DNA of 64,000 nt, taken from assembly GCA_029224185.1 (NCBI GenBank), contig CM055191.1, positions 4,737,036-4,801,035 of the forward strand, read 5' to 3'. Positions 1-11,154 of the stretch are shown in pieces. The DNA is from Karalla daura (Eukaryota; Chordata; Actinopteri; Chaetodontiformes; Leiognathidae). The notes under the pieces were generated by a model. It was given only the letters and a program-made list of their open reading frames with translations, did no database searches and was not told where the DNA came from. Made by a program: the position numbers and the translations under genes. How positions within the stretch are numbered: the stretch's first letter is position 1; each line of letters opens with the position of its first letter.

Positions 1-3000
1 TTCACTCTAAGCTCTTGTCAACGCGTGCAGCTTCTGTCTAACCTCGTGTTAATTCTCTCGGCCACACTGTTGTAAGAAACAGCAGAGCAGAGTCTGAGTA
101 CTGTGTCCCACTAATTGAATATGCTTCAGCGGCAGTGAGTAACAGTGAACCGCAATTAACCTCACGTGCCACCGGCTCCTTATTGATCCAGTGAAGCCAC
201 AGTCGGGTTGTGTAGCTTCGCTGCTTGATGACAGCGTCTCTAAATTTACGGACGGAGCTAAAAAGTGGTTTCATAATGCCTGACAGAGCTCTGCGCCGGC
301 TCCGATCTCTGTGAAAATGGAATCGGGAGCAGAGTCTGGAGGAGGAGGAAACTCAGGGCGCAGGTAATCTCGCTGAATGGTTTTTACAGCTATTGAAGGA
401 ATAGTAGCGATTTTCAACAGGGTTAAAGTGATGCTGCTTGGTGTCCAAATTTTCAGCTGTTGCCATGGAAGCCAGGAGAGACGAGCAAGGGGGCACGTTT
501 ACTTTTACCTACAGTACGTGTTGTGAGCCTGTTACAAAATGTGAGTTTCAGAGCCAAAGCACAGCTTTATACCCTGTCTATATAACTGCAACTCTTCTTA
601 TTCTGAGTGTGAAATGCAGGAAAAACAAGTGGAAACATGTTTAGAGCTTACGTGAAGTGTGACTCAATCTTGTTTACCTTGGTTACAGCATTTTATCCAC
701 GTTTTGCGGATCATTTCTGCATCTTATTTTCCACTGATTTCCTGACCTTTAACAACTGTGCATTTCATCTTTTTTTTGATGTAAAGCACTTAATGCATCC
801 TATGCCACTGACCTGCCTTCATTGCATGGCTTTGTATTGTATCTGCGAGTCTTAAAGGGCTGAATTCTCCACAAGCCGTCTAGATGTCAACAGCCTCCAA
901 GTACAAGCAGCTAAATATGGTAATTTCCCTTAATCACATCTACTTGAACAAGAACAAGCCCACTCGCTCTCCCCCCTGCTGCTGCCCTGCCCAGTGCAAT
1001 TCATCACTGACAACTTGACTCATGGAAAAGACCCAGAATACCTTTCTACCCCACCCTGTAACATCAGACCACCAATAAAGCATCCCACTCTGGCGGGGGT
1101 AAAACACCTGGCGGCTATTTTTACTCGGCGTGTGGCGGGATTTGATTGGTCAGACGTGGCGGGGGTCTGCAGCTGGAGACGTGACATAACAGCCGCTGTG
1201 AGGCTCGGTGGTGAGTGGGCATGGAGAGCTGGCAGGCCGGCACTCAGCATCCACAGAGAAAGCGGCATTGGGCTGGCGCAATGACTTTCAAGCACTTCAG
1301 ATGATGCACTCAGACCTGGCACGCAGAGCCGCTAAAATAAGCAGCGGTCGAGAGGCCCGGTATGGTGCCACCTACAAGCTGTGATGTCCATTACACCGTG
1401 GCCGCAGACGGGGCCGAGCGCTTTCTTAGCGCCACATTTGACGCGACCTGATGGTTTTACCTGTTCCAAACGGTCGACCGTGAGGCTGAGCGAAACTCTT
1501 TCCATCATGTGAAACAGCACATTTGATGGAGTCTCAACGACGGCCGATGCTTTCAGACAGAATCTCAGAGGGGGAAAAAAAAAAGTGGTGGAAGAAGTTG
1601 ATTTGTGAAAGGAAAAGTGGGCTGTGCAACGTGCCAAGCGGTTCCTGAAATTTCTGATGTTTTTTCAGCGATTAGAAAAGCACTTTGGTTTAAGTGCACT
1701 CACACATAAGGAGCATTAACAGTGCTGAGACTCAGGATGTAAAGTTAAAGAATAAACTTGGGTAAAAAGTCATGATTTGCTCTGACCTGGACCGACACAT
1801 ACATGAACACCAAGAAGCTTCAGCTTCAACTTTTAATTTCAAGTGCCAGTTCATAACAAAGCAAGCCATTGTGGCCTTTATCTGTGAGGGCCTTTATCTT
1901 GCTTTTTGTCTCAAAGCAAGACATATAGTATGTATGTGATGTATATCAAACTGTAAATACTGCATTACTTTAACTCTTATTTTTATCTAATTTTGTTTAT
2001 ATGGCTGCATTGAACAGAGAAGCATGGCAAATCCATTGTGTGCAATGACAATAAGAGGTTTATAACTCTAATTCTAATGTATATCCACAGTGTCTAAGCA
2101 TAGCAATGCAGCCACAAAGTCCCCAGGTTCTGCTAACAAAAGCTCAATTAATAATCAGCAAACAAAGTGGACTTTTTGAGACAAAAAGAAGAGTCTAGAA
2201 GAGTCTGTCATGACTCAGAATAGAATGTGCTTTATTTGCAGCTCTAATGTCATGTGCCTGTTGTTTGGACAAATAAAACATCTGTGACAGTTCTGCTGTC
2301 TTGGTAGCTGCATCAAAACGACCATGTTGTAACTGGAGCAAACACAAACCACAGTGACTTCAAAATAAAAACCTCCACAAAGATCCTGCGGGACCGGGAT
2401 TATCTAGGAAGCCTTTAATGGACTAATGTGCTGGTCGGAGCTTGAGAGAAGCTCCGGAATGTTAGTGAATCAGGAATCGCGGATATGGGCACCAGGTGTG
2501 AGCAGTGTTTGGGAAGTTATCGTGTTCCGGGCCGAGTGTTGGATGGGGAGACGCAGCAGATGGGCCGGACTCGCAGCGAAGCGGGAAAAGCTGTTACTGT
2601 CTTTCACAACGCTGATCCTGATCAGGCATCAACGGAGTCCCTGAAGAGTTTCACTAAATTCCATCATCATCACCAGATGTTGCGGCTCGACTGGTGTCTG
2701 ACATGGTGTCCGCAGTTACTTCCTCATGTCTGGGACAAAAAAAGTCCTCTCAGTTGTCAAAGTAACCTGGAGGGGAGCGACAACGCCCCAAAATACACTC
2801 AATCACAGAAGAGTTCAATAATGATGGTAAGAGTAAATTCTACTTTTGGACCCTTGAGCCTGATCAACCAATTACAGTATACAGTGTACTTCACTTTCTT
2901 AGACAGCTCACTATCACCCCATCATTTAAGTTGCTGCACTACTACTGTATATATCGATCTGTATATCTATATTTGCATAACATACTGTATAACACACACA

Positions 3001-3287
3001 TGGATTTTTTTCTTTTTTATCCAACTCAAGTCGAGCTTAAGAATGATAATTGTGACATTAGTTTCGTGTTATTAGCACCTGACAGTAAGTTTTGTGATAC
3101 AGTGATTGTCTCATCCTCACTGAAAGGTAAACGTGCGGCTGATGGATTTAAAACCTCCATCCCAACGAGCCTCGTAACTCACTCGTCAGAGACAAACAAA
3201 CATCTGTGCAGCACCGCGTGACGCCGGAGCCGGACCGGGCACGCAGCGACAGGCGCTGATCGCAGGATGGAGGCGTTGGATGGCGGC

Positions 3288-3480
3288 AGAGGAGGAGAGG
3301 AGAGGAGAGGAGAGGAGAGGAGAGGAGAGGAGAGGAGAGGAGAGGAGAGGAGAGGAGAGGAGAGGAGAGGAGAGGAAAGAGGACAGGAGAGGAGAGGACA
3401 GGAGAGGAGAGGAGAGGAGAGGGGAGGAGAGAGGACAGGAGAGGAGAGGAGAGGAGAGGAGAGGAGAGGAGAGGAGAGGG
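3288..3480 (+). repeat. (GGAGA)n pentanucleotide microsatellite
   Basis: About 190 bp of GGAGA/AGGAG units with a few GGACA interruptions. Because the unit is 5 bp, several frames stay open on both strands; none is coding. Confidence 0.97.
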
Positions 3481-3667
3481 GGTGGGGGGGCAGGCATTGA
3501 TCTGAGGAGGGAGGGGGCTGTTTTTGTTCGGCTTGGCAGGCTGAGCTGAGCGATGCTGCAGGCTGGCCTGCCCATATGTCACTACTGCTTCCTCAGGCCC
3601 AGCTGTGAGGAGCAGGGGAATATGCTGGGGCGTCGATGTACCGGAGGGCTTGTGTGACAAAGTGCCA

Positions 3668-4130
3668 CATGTGTGTGTGTGTGTGTGAGTGTGTGTATGA
3701 GCCCAAGAAACAGAGCCTAATGTGTGAACGCTCCGTAATCCATTATTTCTGCAGCAATCAAGAGCTGCTGGCTGTCAAACTCTGGCTCAAACGCAATCGC
3801 AAACAAAACACATGGAGACACACATACGCGAGCAATAACAAAAACTTGGCCACGCACCTGCACAAATACAGAAATAACACACACACACACACACACACAC
3901 AGACAGTGCAGCGTGGCAGCCACGGGAGCTGGCCAAGAGTTGGGCTTGCCCTTCAGACCAAGAGTGACTCTCAGTCATGGACAGATGTTCCTCCTCCTCC
4001 TGACCTCAGGCTCTGGCTGCAGACCACACCGTACACCACACACAATCACAACCCTGAAAGAACGACACGCATGTTCCAACACCTACAAACGCACGCACAC
4101 AGACACACACACATGCACACACACACACGC
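3668..4130. repeat. Cluster of short GT/CA microsatellites
   Basis: (GT)n near 3670-3688, (AC)13 near 3876-3901 and interrupted CA repeats near 4090-4130. Confidence 0.85.
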
Positions 4131-6721
4131 AAGCCTGGCAACTCTTTGACCATTTGTCCTTTCATTATACAGTACCAGCATGTGATGATCTATATGATTT
4201 CCATGTCTGATGTGTGCAACAGAGAGATAGTTTACATTGACTTTGCCACGTGATCACAACTCATGGTTAAGATGTAATTTATGCCCCTTTTCCACTACGC
4301 AGCTCAGAGTCAAAATCTTTTATATTGTCATTGTAACGCAGGTGACAAGTGCCCAACCAGTCAGTGCATAAACTATAAAACTATAAACTATAAAACCTGA
4401 GAGCTATGAAACTACAAAACCCTGTAAAAATCGCAAAAAAAACCTACATACATAAATAAGGACCGCCATGCATTCAGACACAATACATTCTATAATTATA
4501 ATATTTTTCCATCTCTACATGTAATCTTTTGATTTTGTTTGGTGTTTAGTTTGTGGACAAGGTGTTCCTGTATCGGTTGGTCTTCGTTTCGATTGCTCAG
4601 TATCCTTTTCACCGTGGCACTTCATACGTGGATGTGACTAGGATGTGAAAGACACCAATGAGGTATCAGAAGGCATCATACAGTAGAACCTGATACGAGA
4701 TGCTAAAATGTGACATCAGCAGATATTGAGCCACTGATTGTTCAGTCGTCATTACACAGGCGTGACTAAACATGGCATTCTTTAAATACTAAAGATTATG
4801 TGTTCATGTGGCAGTTTCCACCACCATGCTTAAGTGACCCCACCCACATTGAGAAGGTACTAGAAGCAATGGAAACGGACCCTAACCCTAACACTGTGTA
4901 GTGGAAATCGGTGCTTATGCTGCACAGTGTGAGTGAACGGATCAATCTACCAGAGGACTCCACCCAGAAGCCACTTTTCAATTATACAACACACATTCAT
5001 TTCATAGGACAGATGGCAATAGAAAACCTATTTTTAGCCTGTGATCTGACGTATCCCAAACCTTTGTAAAACACTTTGTACCTGAACTCCTTCAGAAGAT
5101 TAAGGACGAGGACCAAAGTCTCACTTTGTTGTCCTTCACTGCAGGAGTTTTTGGCAATCAGCGGGTTCGGTCATTAAGGTATTAGGACGTCTCTGGGGAC
5201 CATCATTTTCACTCTACTCTGTAATGTGATATACAGTGCTTGTAAATGGCTGCAGTGCAATGCAACTTTGTGTTCCTTGAGTTTGTCTCACTGTGTAATT
5301 TATTCAACACACACGGTGCCTCACTGTCCTTAAATGATGTGGAAACGCACCAAGCGCTGCGTGATGTCGTGGGCCTGTCATCGTCCTGTTGGGTTTTGTT
5401 GTTTTCTGGGTATTTGTTGTCTATTTGCACCATGTTTCCCTCCTGAGCTCCTTTACCCGTTCTTGTTTTTCCCTTCACACTTTCTCCCTTCCCACCCAGG
5501 GTCTTTCCCATTTTCCGACTTCATTCACTCAGTCCACCTCCTTGGGCTGCTCAGTGCCTCTTCAGAGTAGTTTGTTCTTTGCTGAGTTTTCGGTTTTATT
5601 TTTACTAAGGTCATCACAGATGCTTTGCCTCTTCCCGTCTCAATTTTGCCGTTTCAGTACAGAGCTCAGCACTTGACCCTGTTCAACCGTCCCTCCTGCG
5701 TCTGGCTCCACCTGCTCCCCTCTCGTCAGTTTTGGGGTTTTCTATTGTGGATGCTCTGAGTCTGTTGTAAATGGGTCCATCGAAAAAACGTTTCAAATGC
5801 AAATGTTCGCTGACTCGGTTTATTATGTATGCTTGTAGATGTTAAGTGCATAGGAGAAGTTCAAACTAACCATAAAAGTCTGCATCCCACAGAGACGGGC
5901 CTGGCCAAGTACGATTCTTCTTAATAAAACTGATAAATGGCAGAGGATTGCTTTTAAGGTCATCCAGATCTGGCAGTAGCTCCTGGTAAGTTGGCAGGAG
6001 ACAAATTGGGCCTCGTTTTCCTCTTTCTCTAGGAGCCTCTAAGGTATTGAAGGAAAAAAAAACTGTACACCATCCAAAGGGATGGGTGAATTAATCAAAA
6101 CGCTGCAGATAAAAGCCGTTTAAACTCTTGTATGTACAGGATGACCTTATGAAAAATGGTTTATTCCTGAGCAGGTGACAATTTTTATTTAAATGGCACG
6201 TAATAGTGACTGAAATACCATGGCTTTTGTGTCGGCGTCGCCTCGGGGGCTCGGGTCAGCCATCTTACTAGAACAATCAACCTCTCTCGTCTGAGAGCCA
6301 CTGCCCACCTCCGTTTATTACATAATTAATCCTTCCTGACTCCCACGCTGCAGCCACCTGAGTGCCTTCTCCGGGGTCATGAGCAAACACGCGATCCACC
6401 TCTGCCTGCGCTGTGACAGCAGCAGCTGTAGGCCTGAAGACATCCAGGTGCCGGGGCTTTGTTTGCAGAGCGGCTCACATACTGATGCTATCGGAGCCGC
6501 AACATGCAAAGCAAGGCGACGGCTGTGCTACCGAGCAGCATCTACTTCTCAGTGTGCTGCGTATTTCTGCAGCGTGTGAGCGAGGCGAGGCCTGCGCCCC
6601 CCTCTCTTGTGTAACAGTGGCACAGTTGGGGGAGTGCAGCCAGGACACATGACTTGGGGGACGGGGCACTGGTGCATGGCATTGGTATATGAACCTCTGT
6701 CACCTCAGATTAATGTGAGAT

Positions 6722-6790
6722 GAGGAGGAGGAGGAGGAGGAGGAGGAGGAGGAGGAGGAGGAGGAGGAGGAAGAGGAGGAGGGAGAGGGG
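6722..6790 (+). repeat. (GAG)n trinucleotide microsatellite
   Basis: About 20 GAG units with one AAG interruption, then GGAGGG-rich sequence. Confidence 0.95.
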
Positions 6791-8236
6791 AGGATGGCAG
6801 GAGGCCATCACTGCCAGCCCTCTCACTCCCCCTGCAGGATGTAGACAGGCAGAGCAGCCTGTGGAGTGACAGAGACGAGGATCTCAGAGATTGCTGTAAA
6901 AGTCAAAGCAATGGGAGGGTCAGGGGAATCACTGCCCACTGTCATCATTGCCTGCATTGATTTTTTTCTCCCAACCCCAAATTTTTCCCAAGTGGCCCAG
7001 TTAGCGGAGCAGCTCTGCTGCTTCGTTAGCAAATTCCTCTTTACTCAGGGCACTGCACAGGTCTTCAAATGGTGCTGGTCTCACATGAGAACTATCAATG
7101 AATACTGTCAATGACTGAATAAGTCTGTGGTGCATTGAAGCAGCACAGTGATTAATCTGTTGTCTAACTGTGTTTGAATAGAGTTCACATTATAATTTCA
7201 TGAAGCTTGAGTGACTCTTAAGTGATAATCAATGGCCAATAAATTCTTATTCAAGTTACAAATTGATGAATTGACTCAAGCGATTCTGCTCTCCTGTGAA
7301 CAAAGAACGCGTGCACGAGAACAAACCACGTGTGAACCTGTGCAACGTTTGTAGCAGCGATATTACGCAATCTCCTGCACGACCCCTTCATGAATCTATA
7401 GTGTTCAGCTCCTGTTGTTGACTCAGCTGCATGCCACTTTTTTTCCCTCTGAATGGATCTGTTTGTACCACGAAAATATTTCTCTTCTAATCCTAATACG
7501 TGATCACACAGCCCGAGTAACACTAAGTGACATTTTCTGCTGCTTCGGGCTGCTTGCTCGCTTGTTTTCTAAGTAACACATTTCCATTTTTCTGTTTTTT
7601 TTTCTTTGCGCTGGAAAGACTTTACTACCAATCACATACTGAAGCTCAGGGGAGTCAGAGTAAAAGCCACGTTCGCTTCTACGCACACAAAGACAATTCA
7701 GTAACAACAACATGAACAAAAAAAATAGGAAAAGAGGGCGTTTTCGTTGGAGGCGGTGTGTTTTGCCTCATCATTTTAATTCCACAAGCTTTCGAGGATA
7801 TTTTGCCCTGGATGCACAGTGTCAAACATGCCACTAAGACAAGGCGTTGTGTCAGAGTATCTATTATCCTTGGCAAGTGAAATGAGCCAGGGGTGTTGAC
7901 AAGTCACTGAGGGTGTAATCTCATTCTAGCACTGTGAAGTGCCTACACTCCATCACAAGGAAACAGTTCAATGAACCCAACGCACCAGGAGTCAAGAGCA
8001 ACACGGGCACGCTATTGACACACATTTCCAGCGTGACACATTTCAGACACAACAGAGGAGCCTCGTTCCCCCCGGAGCGACACCTCGGCTCTCCGGGGGG
8101 ACGACGCTCACTGCGTCTGTCTGACGGCCATCATTCATAAAACACAAATAAAAACCCAGAGTGAATGGAGCTGTGCGGAGGACAGAGACAGGTGGCCTGT
8201 GGGAGAGCCAGAGACCGCTGCCAGTCACCCCAGAGA

Positions 8237-8480
8237 GACGGAGGGAGGGATGGAGGGAGGGAGGTGAGGCAAAAGGCTGAGGGCGGAAAAGAGGGAGAAA
8301 CTGTGACAGCGAGAGATGGAGCAGAGGGTAAGAAGGATGGAGAGTGTGGTAGTGCTGAATGTGGAGACAGAAGGAGGGAGGGTGGAGAGATGGAGAGGAG
8401 ACAGAAGAGAAGGAACACCAGATGGATGAGATGAAAAAGAGGAGAGAGAGAGAGAAGGAGAGAGAGAGAGAGAGGGAGGA
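8237..8480 (+). repeat. Purine-rich GGGA/GA tract
   Basis: GGGA repeats near 8240-8265 and (GA)n at about 8441-8475 within almost continuous purine. The open frames over it are low-complexity. Confidence 0.8.
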
Positions 8481-8629
8481 GCAATGGATCAGTGGAAGGC
8501 ATTAAAAACAGCACTGAGCCTGGAGGACACAGCGATGCAAAAGAAGAGAGAAACACGGCAGTTATGTTTATTTTTGTTGTCTCAAAAATATCTCTCAATT
8601 ATTTTGTTGAGTAATGGAAAAACATTGTG

Positions 8630-8850
8630 CTTCATGCAGAGGACAAGAGTAAATAAGTCCTACAATATTCAATTTAAGAAGCTGATATTGGAAAATTTTG
8701 ACTTGCAAATTGTTTGAAATGAATATTCTGGACATATTAATAAATATGTATGCAATATGATGAATAATGTAATATCTCGCTGATTATATATATTATTTAT
8801 AATAATATTTTACAAGCCAATTAATCGTTAACTTGTAGTTTGAACGGACA
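8630..8850 (+). repeat. Degenerate dispersed repeat
   Basis: TTCAATTTAAGAAGCTGATA and CCAATTAATCGTTAACTTG resemble parts of a common percomorph repeat built from ATTAATCGATTA motifs. Strongly decayed. Confidence 0.3.
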
Positions 8851-9099
8851 TGCTAGCAGATAGCAGAAAGCAGAGCCTGCGAGAGATGAAAGTTGTGGTT
8901 TTTTTTCAGATCAGCTGGAATCAGAGAGCACAGGAAGCAGCAGCACCAGTGTGGTAAAACAGCCCCGTCCCCCACTGATCCTCCATATCCTGGCTGCGGA
9001 AACGTACGCTGTGCCAAGCCACCGGAGCCATCTAAGACGAATGGAAATAAACCGAATGTGTGTGCATGCATGTTTGTGTGCGAGGGGGAGAAAAAACAG

Positions 9100-9151
9100 A
9101 GAGAGAGAGGAAGAGGAGGTAAGACAGAGAGAGAGAGAGAGAGAGAGCAGC
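9100..9151 (+). repeat. (GA)n microsatellite
   Basis: Two GA runs separated by GGAAGAGGAGGTAAGAC. Confidence 0.85.
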
Positions 9152-9416
9152 TCTGTCTGAGGTGAGTGACAGGCATGAATATTTAACGCCTCTCTCCGTC
9201 ACCGCGGCGACGGCTGTCAGTGCATCAGCCCTGCCTCCGCCCCATTCACAGCTGCAGCCTTATTGGCACAATTAGACAGGGACAGGGCTCTGATTAATCG
9301 ACCCGGGCTCTCCATTCAGTCCCTCCAGAGCGACACAGGTCTCTCATCGGGATCACAGCACGTTCAAGTCCTCTGAGCGATGACAGCTTGGAATACTATT
9401 GGCAGCCATGTGTGTA

Positions 9417-9418
<2 letters not shown>

Positions 9419-9455
<37 letters not shown>
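9419..9455 (+). repeat. (CA)n microsatellite
   Basis: About 18 uninterrupted CA units. Confidence 0.95.
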
Positions 9456-9457
<2 letters not shown>

Positions 9458-10310
9458 CAGTGGAGTCACCACCGGTGCGACTACGTGAAGATTCATTACT
9501 GTAGCCACTTGCCAAACACGGCTGAACATGGGAATTTGCCTCAGTGCTGGACTTGGATGAAATACCACACACACTCACACACACACAAAAGCAAGCTCTA
9601 TAACACATCAGTACATAAAATATGTCTGATCACAAATCAGACAACAAAAATAACAACATAAGGATGCCACAGTGTCACCATTTAACCAGACTTCTGTTTT
9701 TTTTCAAAAGTGAAAATCACATCAGTGGTGACATGTTGCCTCTGGCTTTCATATCCAGGTACATAGACTTTCATATGAAGGTGTGCTCAGTGTTACGAGT
9801 CACCAGTCTTGGCTTTAACTGTGTGATCGAGGCGGTTTGTGAGGCACAGGTGGAAAAGTTGAAGAACACTACCCTCTCCTGGCCTCGACAGCGTGATGAG
9901 ATTATTCTCAGCAGCAGCAGCAGGTTCAGAGAGGAGCCGTCACTGTCAGAGCATCCACACAGGAGCAGAAACAGTCCGGCTAATCAGCACTGACACAACA
10001 CTGTGGCTGGTTTAAACTAACTGTGAATTAACTAGGGAGACCTTGAACTGCTGAACAGTTTCCCACAATATTTAAAAATCAATTTGTTCCTCTACACTCA
10101 ATCCAATAAGGTAACACATAAGCAGTAAGTAAGATATGAAACCGAGCTGTAAGTAAACAAGCTCTCTAGTTTCTTTTCCTTGGGTGCTGATTCCTATCCC
10201 ATACTTCATGCGATTGTGGATATGTTAATCTTTTTCGATAAGTTTAGAAAATAAACACGTAGCTTAATGCGTTCAAATAATTCCAAGTTCCACCTGGTGC
10301 AAAACTTGTG

Positions 10311-10327
10311 TTGCCCCCTGGTGGCCA
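10311..10327 (-). promoter_or_regulatory. CTCF-like motif
   Basis: The minus strand reads TGGCCACCAGGGGGCAA, a close match to the vertebrate CTCF core (CCA-S-Y-AGGKGGC). It lies 412 nt downstream of syngap1 exon 2. Occupancy cannot be judged from sequence. Confidence 0.55.
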
Positions 10328-10439
10328 CAAAAACATTTAGACCAGTTTAAACAAGAAGCAAAAGTGTGGACAGGTCATCAATGGATTGATTTCATCCATG
10401 CTCACCTCACCTTCATACATACGTCTGACTTGAATACTT

Positions 10440-10645
10440 AAATGATGAGCTGATCTTATTGTTGATATCATGTGGACCTCTTTGATGTGTGATGATGTAT
10501 GTTTATACATTTATACATGTTGACCTGGACATCTTTTTGACAGTCGGTGTTTGTTGAATACTGTTGCTGTAATTAAAGAGTATCTTCATTATGGGATCAG
10601 TAAAATATGTTGTATCGTATCATATCGTATTGTATGGTAATTTTC
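10440..10645 (+). repeat. LINE-like 3' tail
   Basis: It ends TTATGGGATCAGTAAAATATG followed by degenerate GTATCGTATCATATCGTATTG. This resembles the 'GGGATCAATAAAGTAT' plus short-repeat tail of fish non-LTR retrotransposons. No reverse transcriptase remains. Confidence 0.4.
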
Positions 10646-10738
10646 CTCATTACAGTGGTTTGAAAGAATCCCTGACAGTTGTCTCCTTGGCGAACCAGCA
10701 CCAACAGTGTGTAAGTTGTGGCGTGTGCGGCACCGTAC

Positions 10739-11154
10739 CTCCTCCTGGTCCAACATGTAGAACTGATTTCCGGAGCTCACACGCACACTGGGGTTCCAGC
10801 GGTCGGGGGTCGGTCGGTCGTGCGAGGGTCGGTCGTAGACGGGGCGCTCGTGCGAGGGTCGGTTGTAGGAGGGGCGATCGAAGGAAGGGCGGTCGAAGGA
10901 AGGGCGGTCGTAGGAAGGACGGTCGTAGATGGGACGGTCGAAGGAAGGACGCTCGAAGGAAGGACGTTCGAAGGAAGGACGCTCGAAGGAAGGACGCTCG
11001 AAGGAAGGACGTTCGAAGGAAGGACGTTCGAAGGAAGGACGCTCGAAGGAGGGACGGTCGTGAGGAGCACGGTCGTAGGAGGGAGCGTGGAAGGAGTGGG
11101 CGTGGGTGCGATGATGGTGATGATGATAGGAGGGGGGGACGGCACACCTTGCAT
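10739..11154 (-). CDS. syngap1: syngap1 coding exon 2, with tandem R-P-S-F-E pentapeptides
   Basis: The acceptor is a pyrimidine-rich tract ending CCGTCCAG at 11155. The donor is GAGGAG|GTACGG at 10739. The 416 nt finish the split Asp codon and add 138 codons: a His/Ser-rich start (YHHHHHRTHAHS), then about 18 units of R-P-S-F-E type (residues 29-118 of the exon), then RWNPSVRVSSGNQFYMLDQEE. The human equivalent reads SPYDRPGWNPRF...SGNQLLMLDEDE with a single YDRP. The conserved tail leads into the PH domain, encoded further left outside the window. The expansion is likely disordered. The unit length of 15 nt keeps all frames open, so the other long frames over this stretch, on both strands, are shadows. 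Confidence 0.9.

Larger units (their letters stand above)
1..10738 (-). other. syngap1: syngap1 intron 2, partial (no exon seen)
   Basis: The next syngap1 exon should begin with a peptide like human IHPLLIRDRR. I looked for it on the minus strand and found nothing, so the intron probably runs past the left edge. Contents are microsatellites, fragments of LINE-like 3' tails and one CTCF-like motif. Stretches 400-3000, 4150-6200, 6800-8200 and 9460-10300 hold nothing I can name. Confidence 0.6.

Noticed and set aside
3148..3660. Leu/Ser-repeat frame of 170 codons
   Set aside because: Produced by the GGAGA microsatellite read in different frames.
8131..8598. 155-codon Leu/Ser/Pro-rich minus frame
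   Set aside because: Lies over a GGGA/GA tract; low-complexity translation with no domain.
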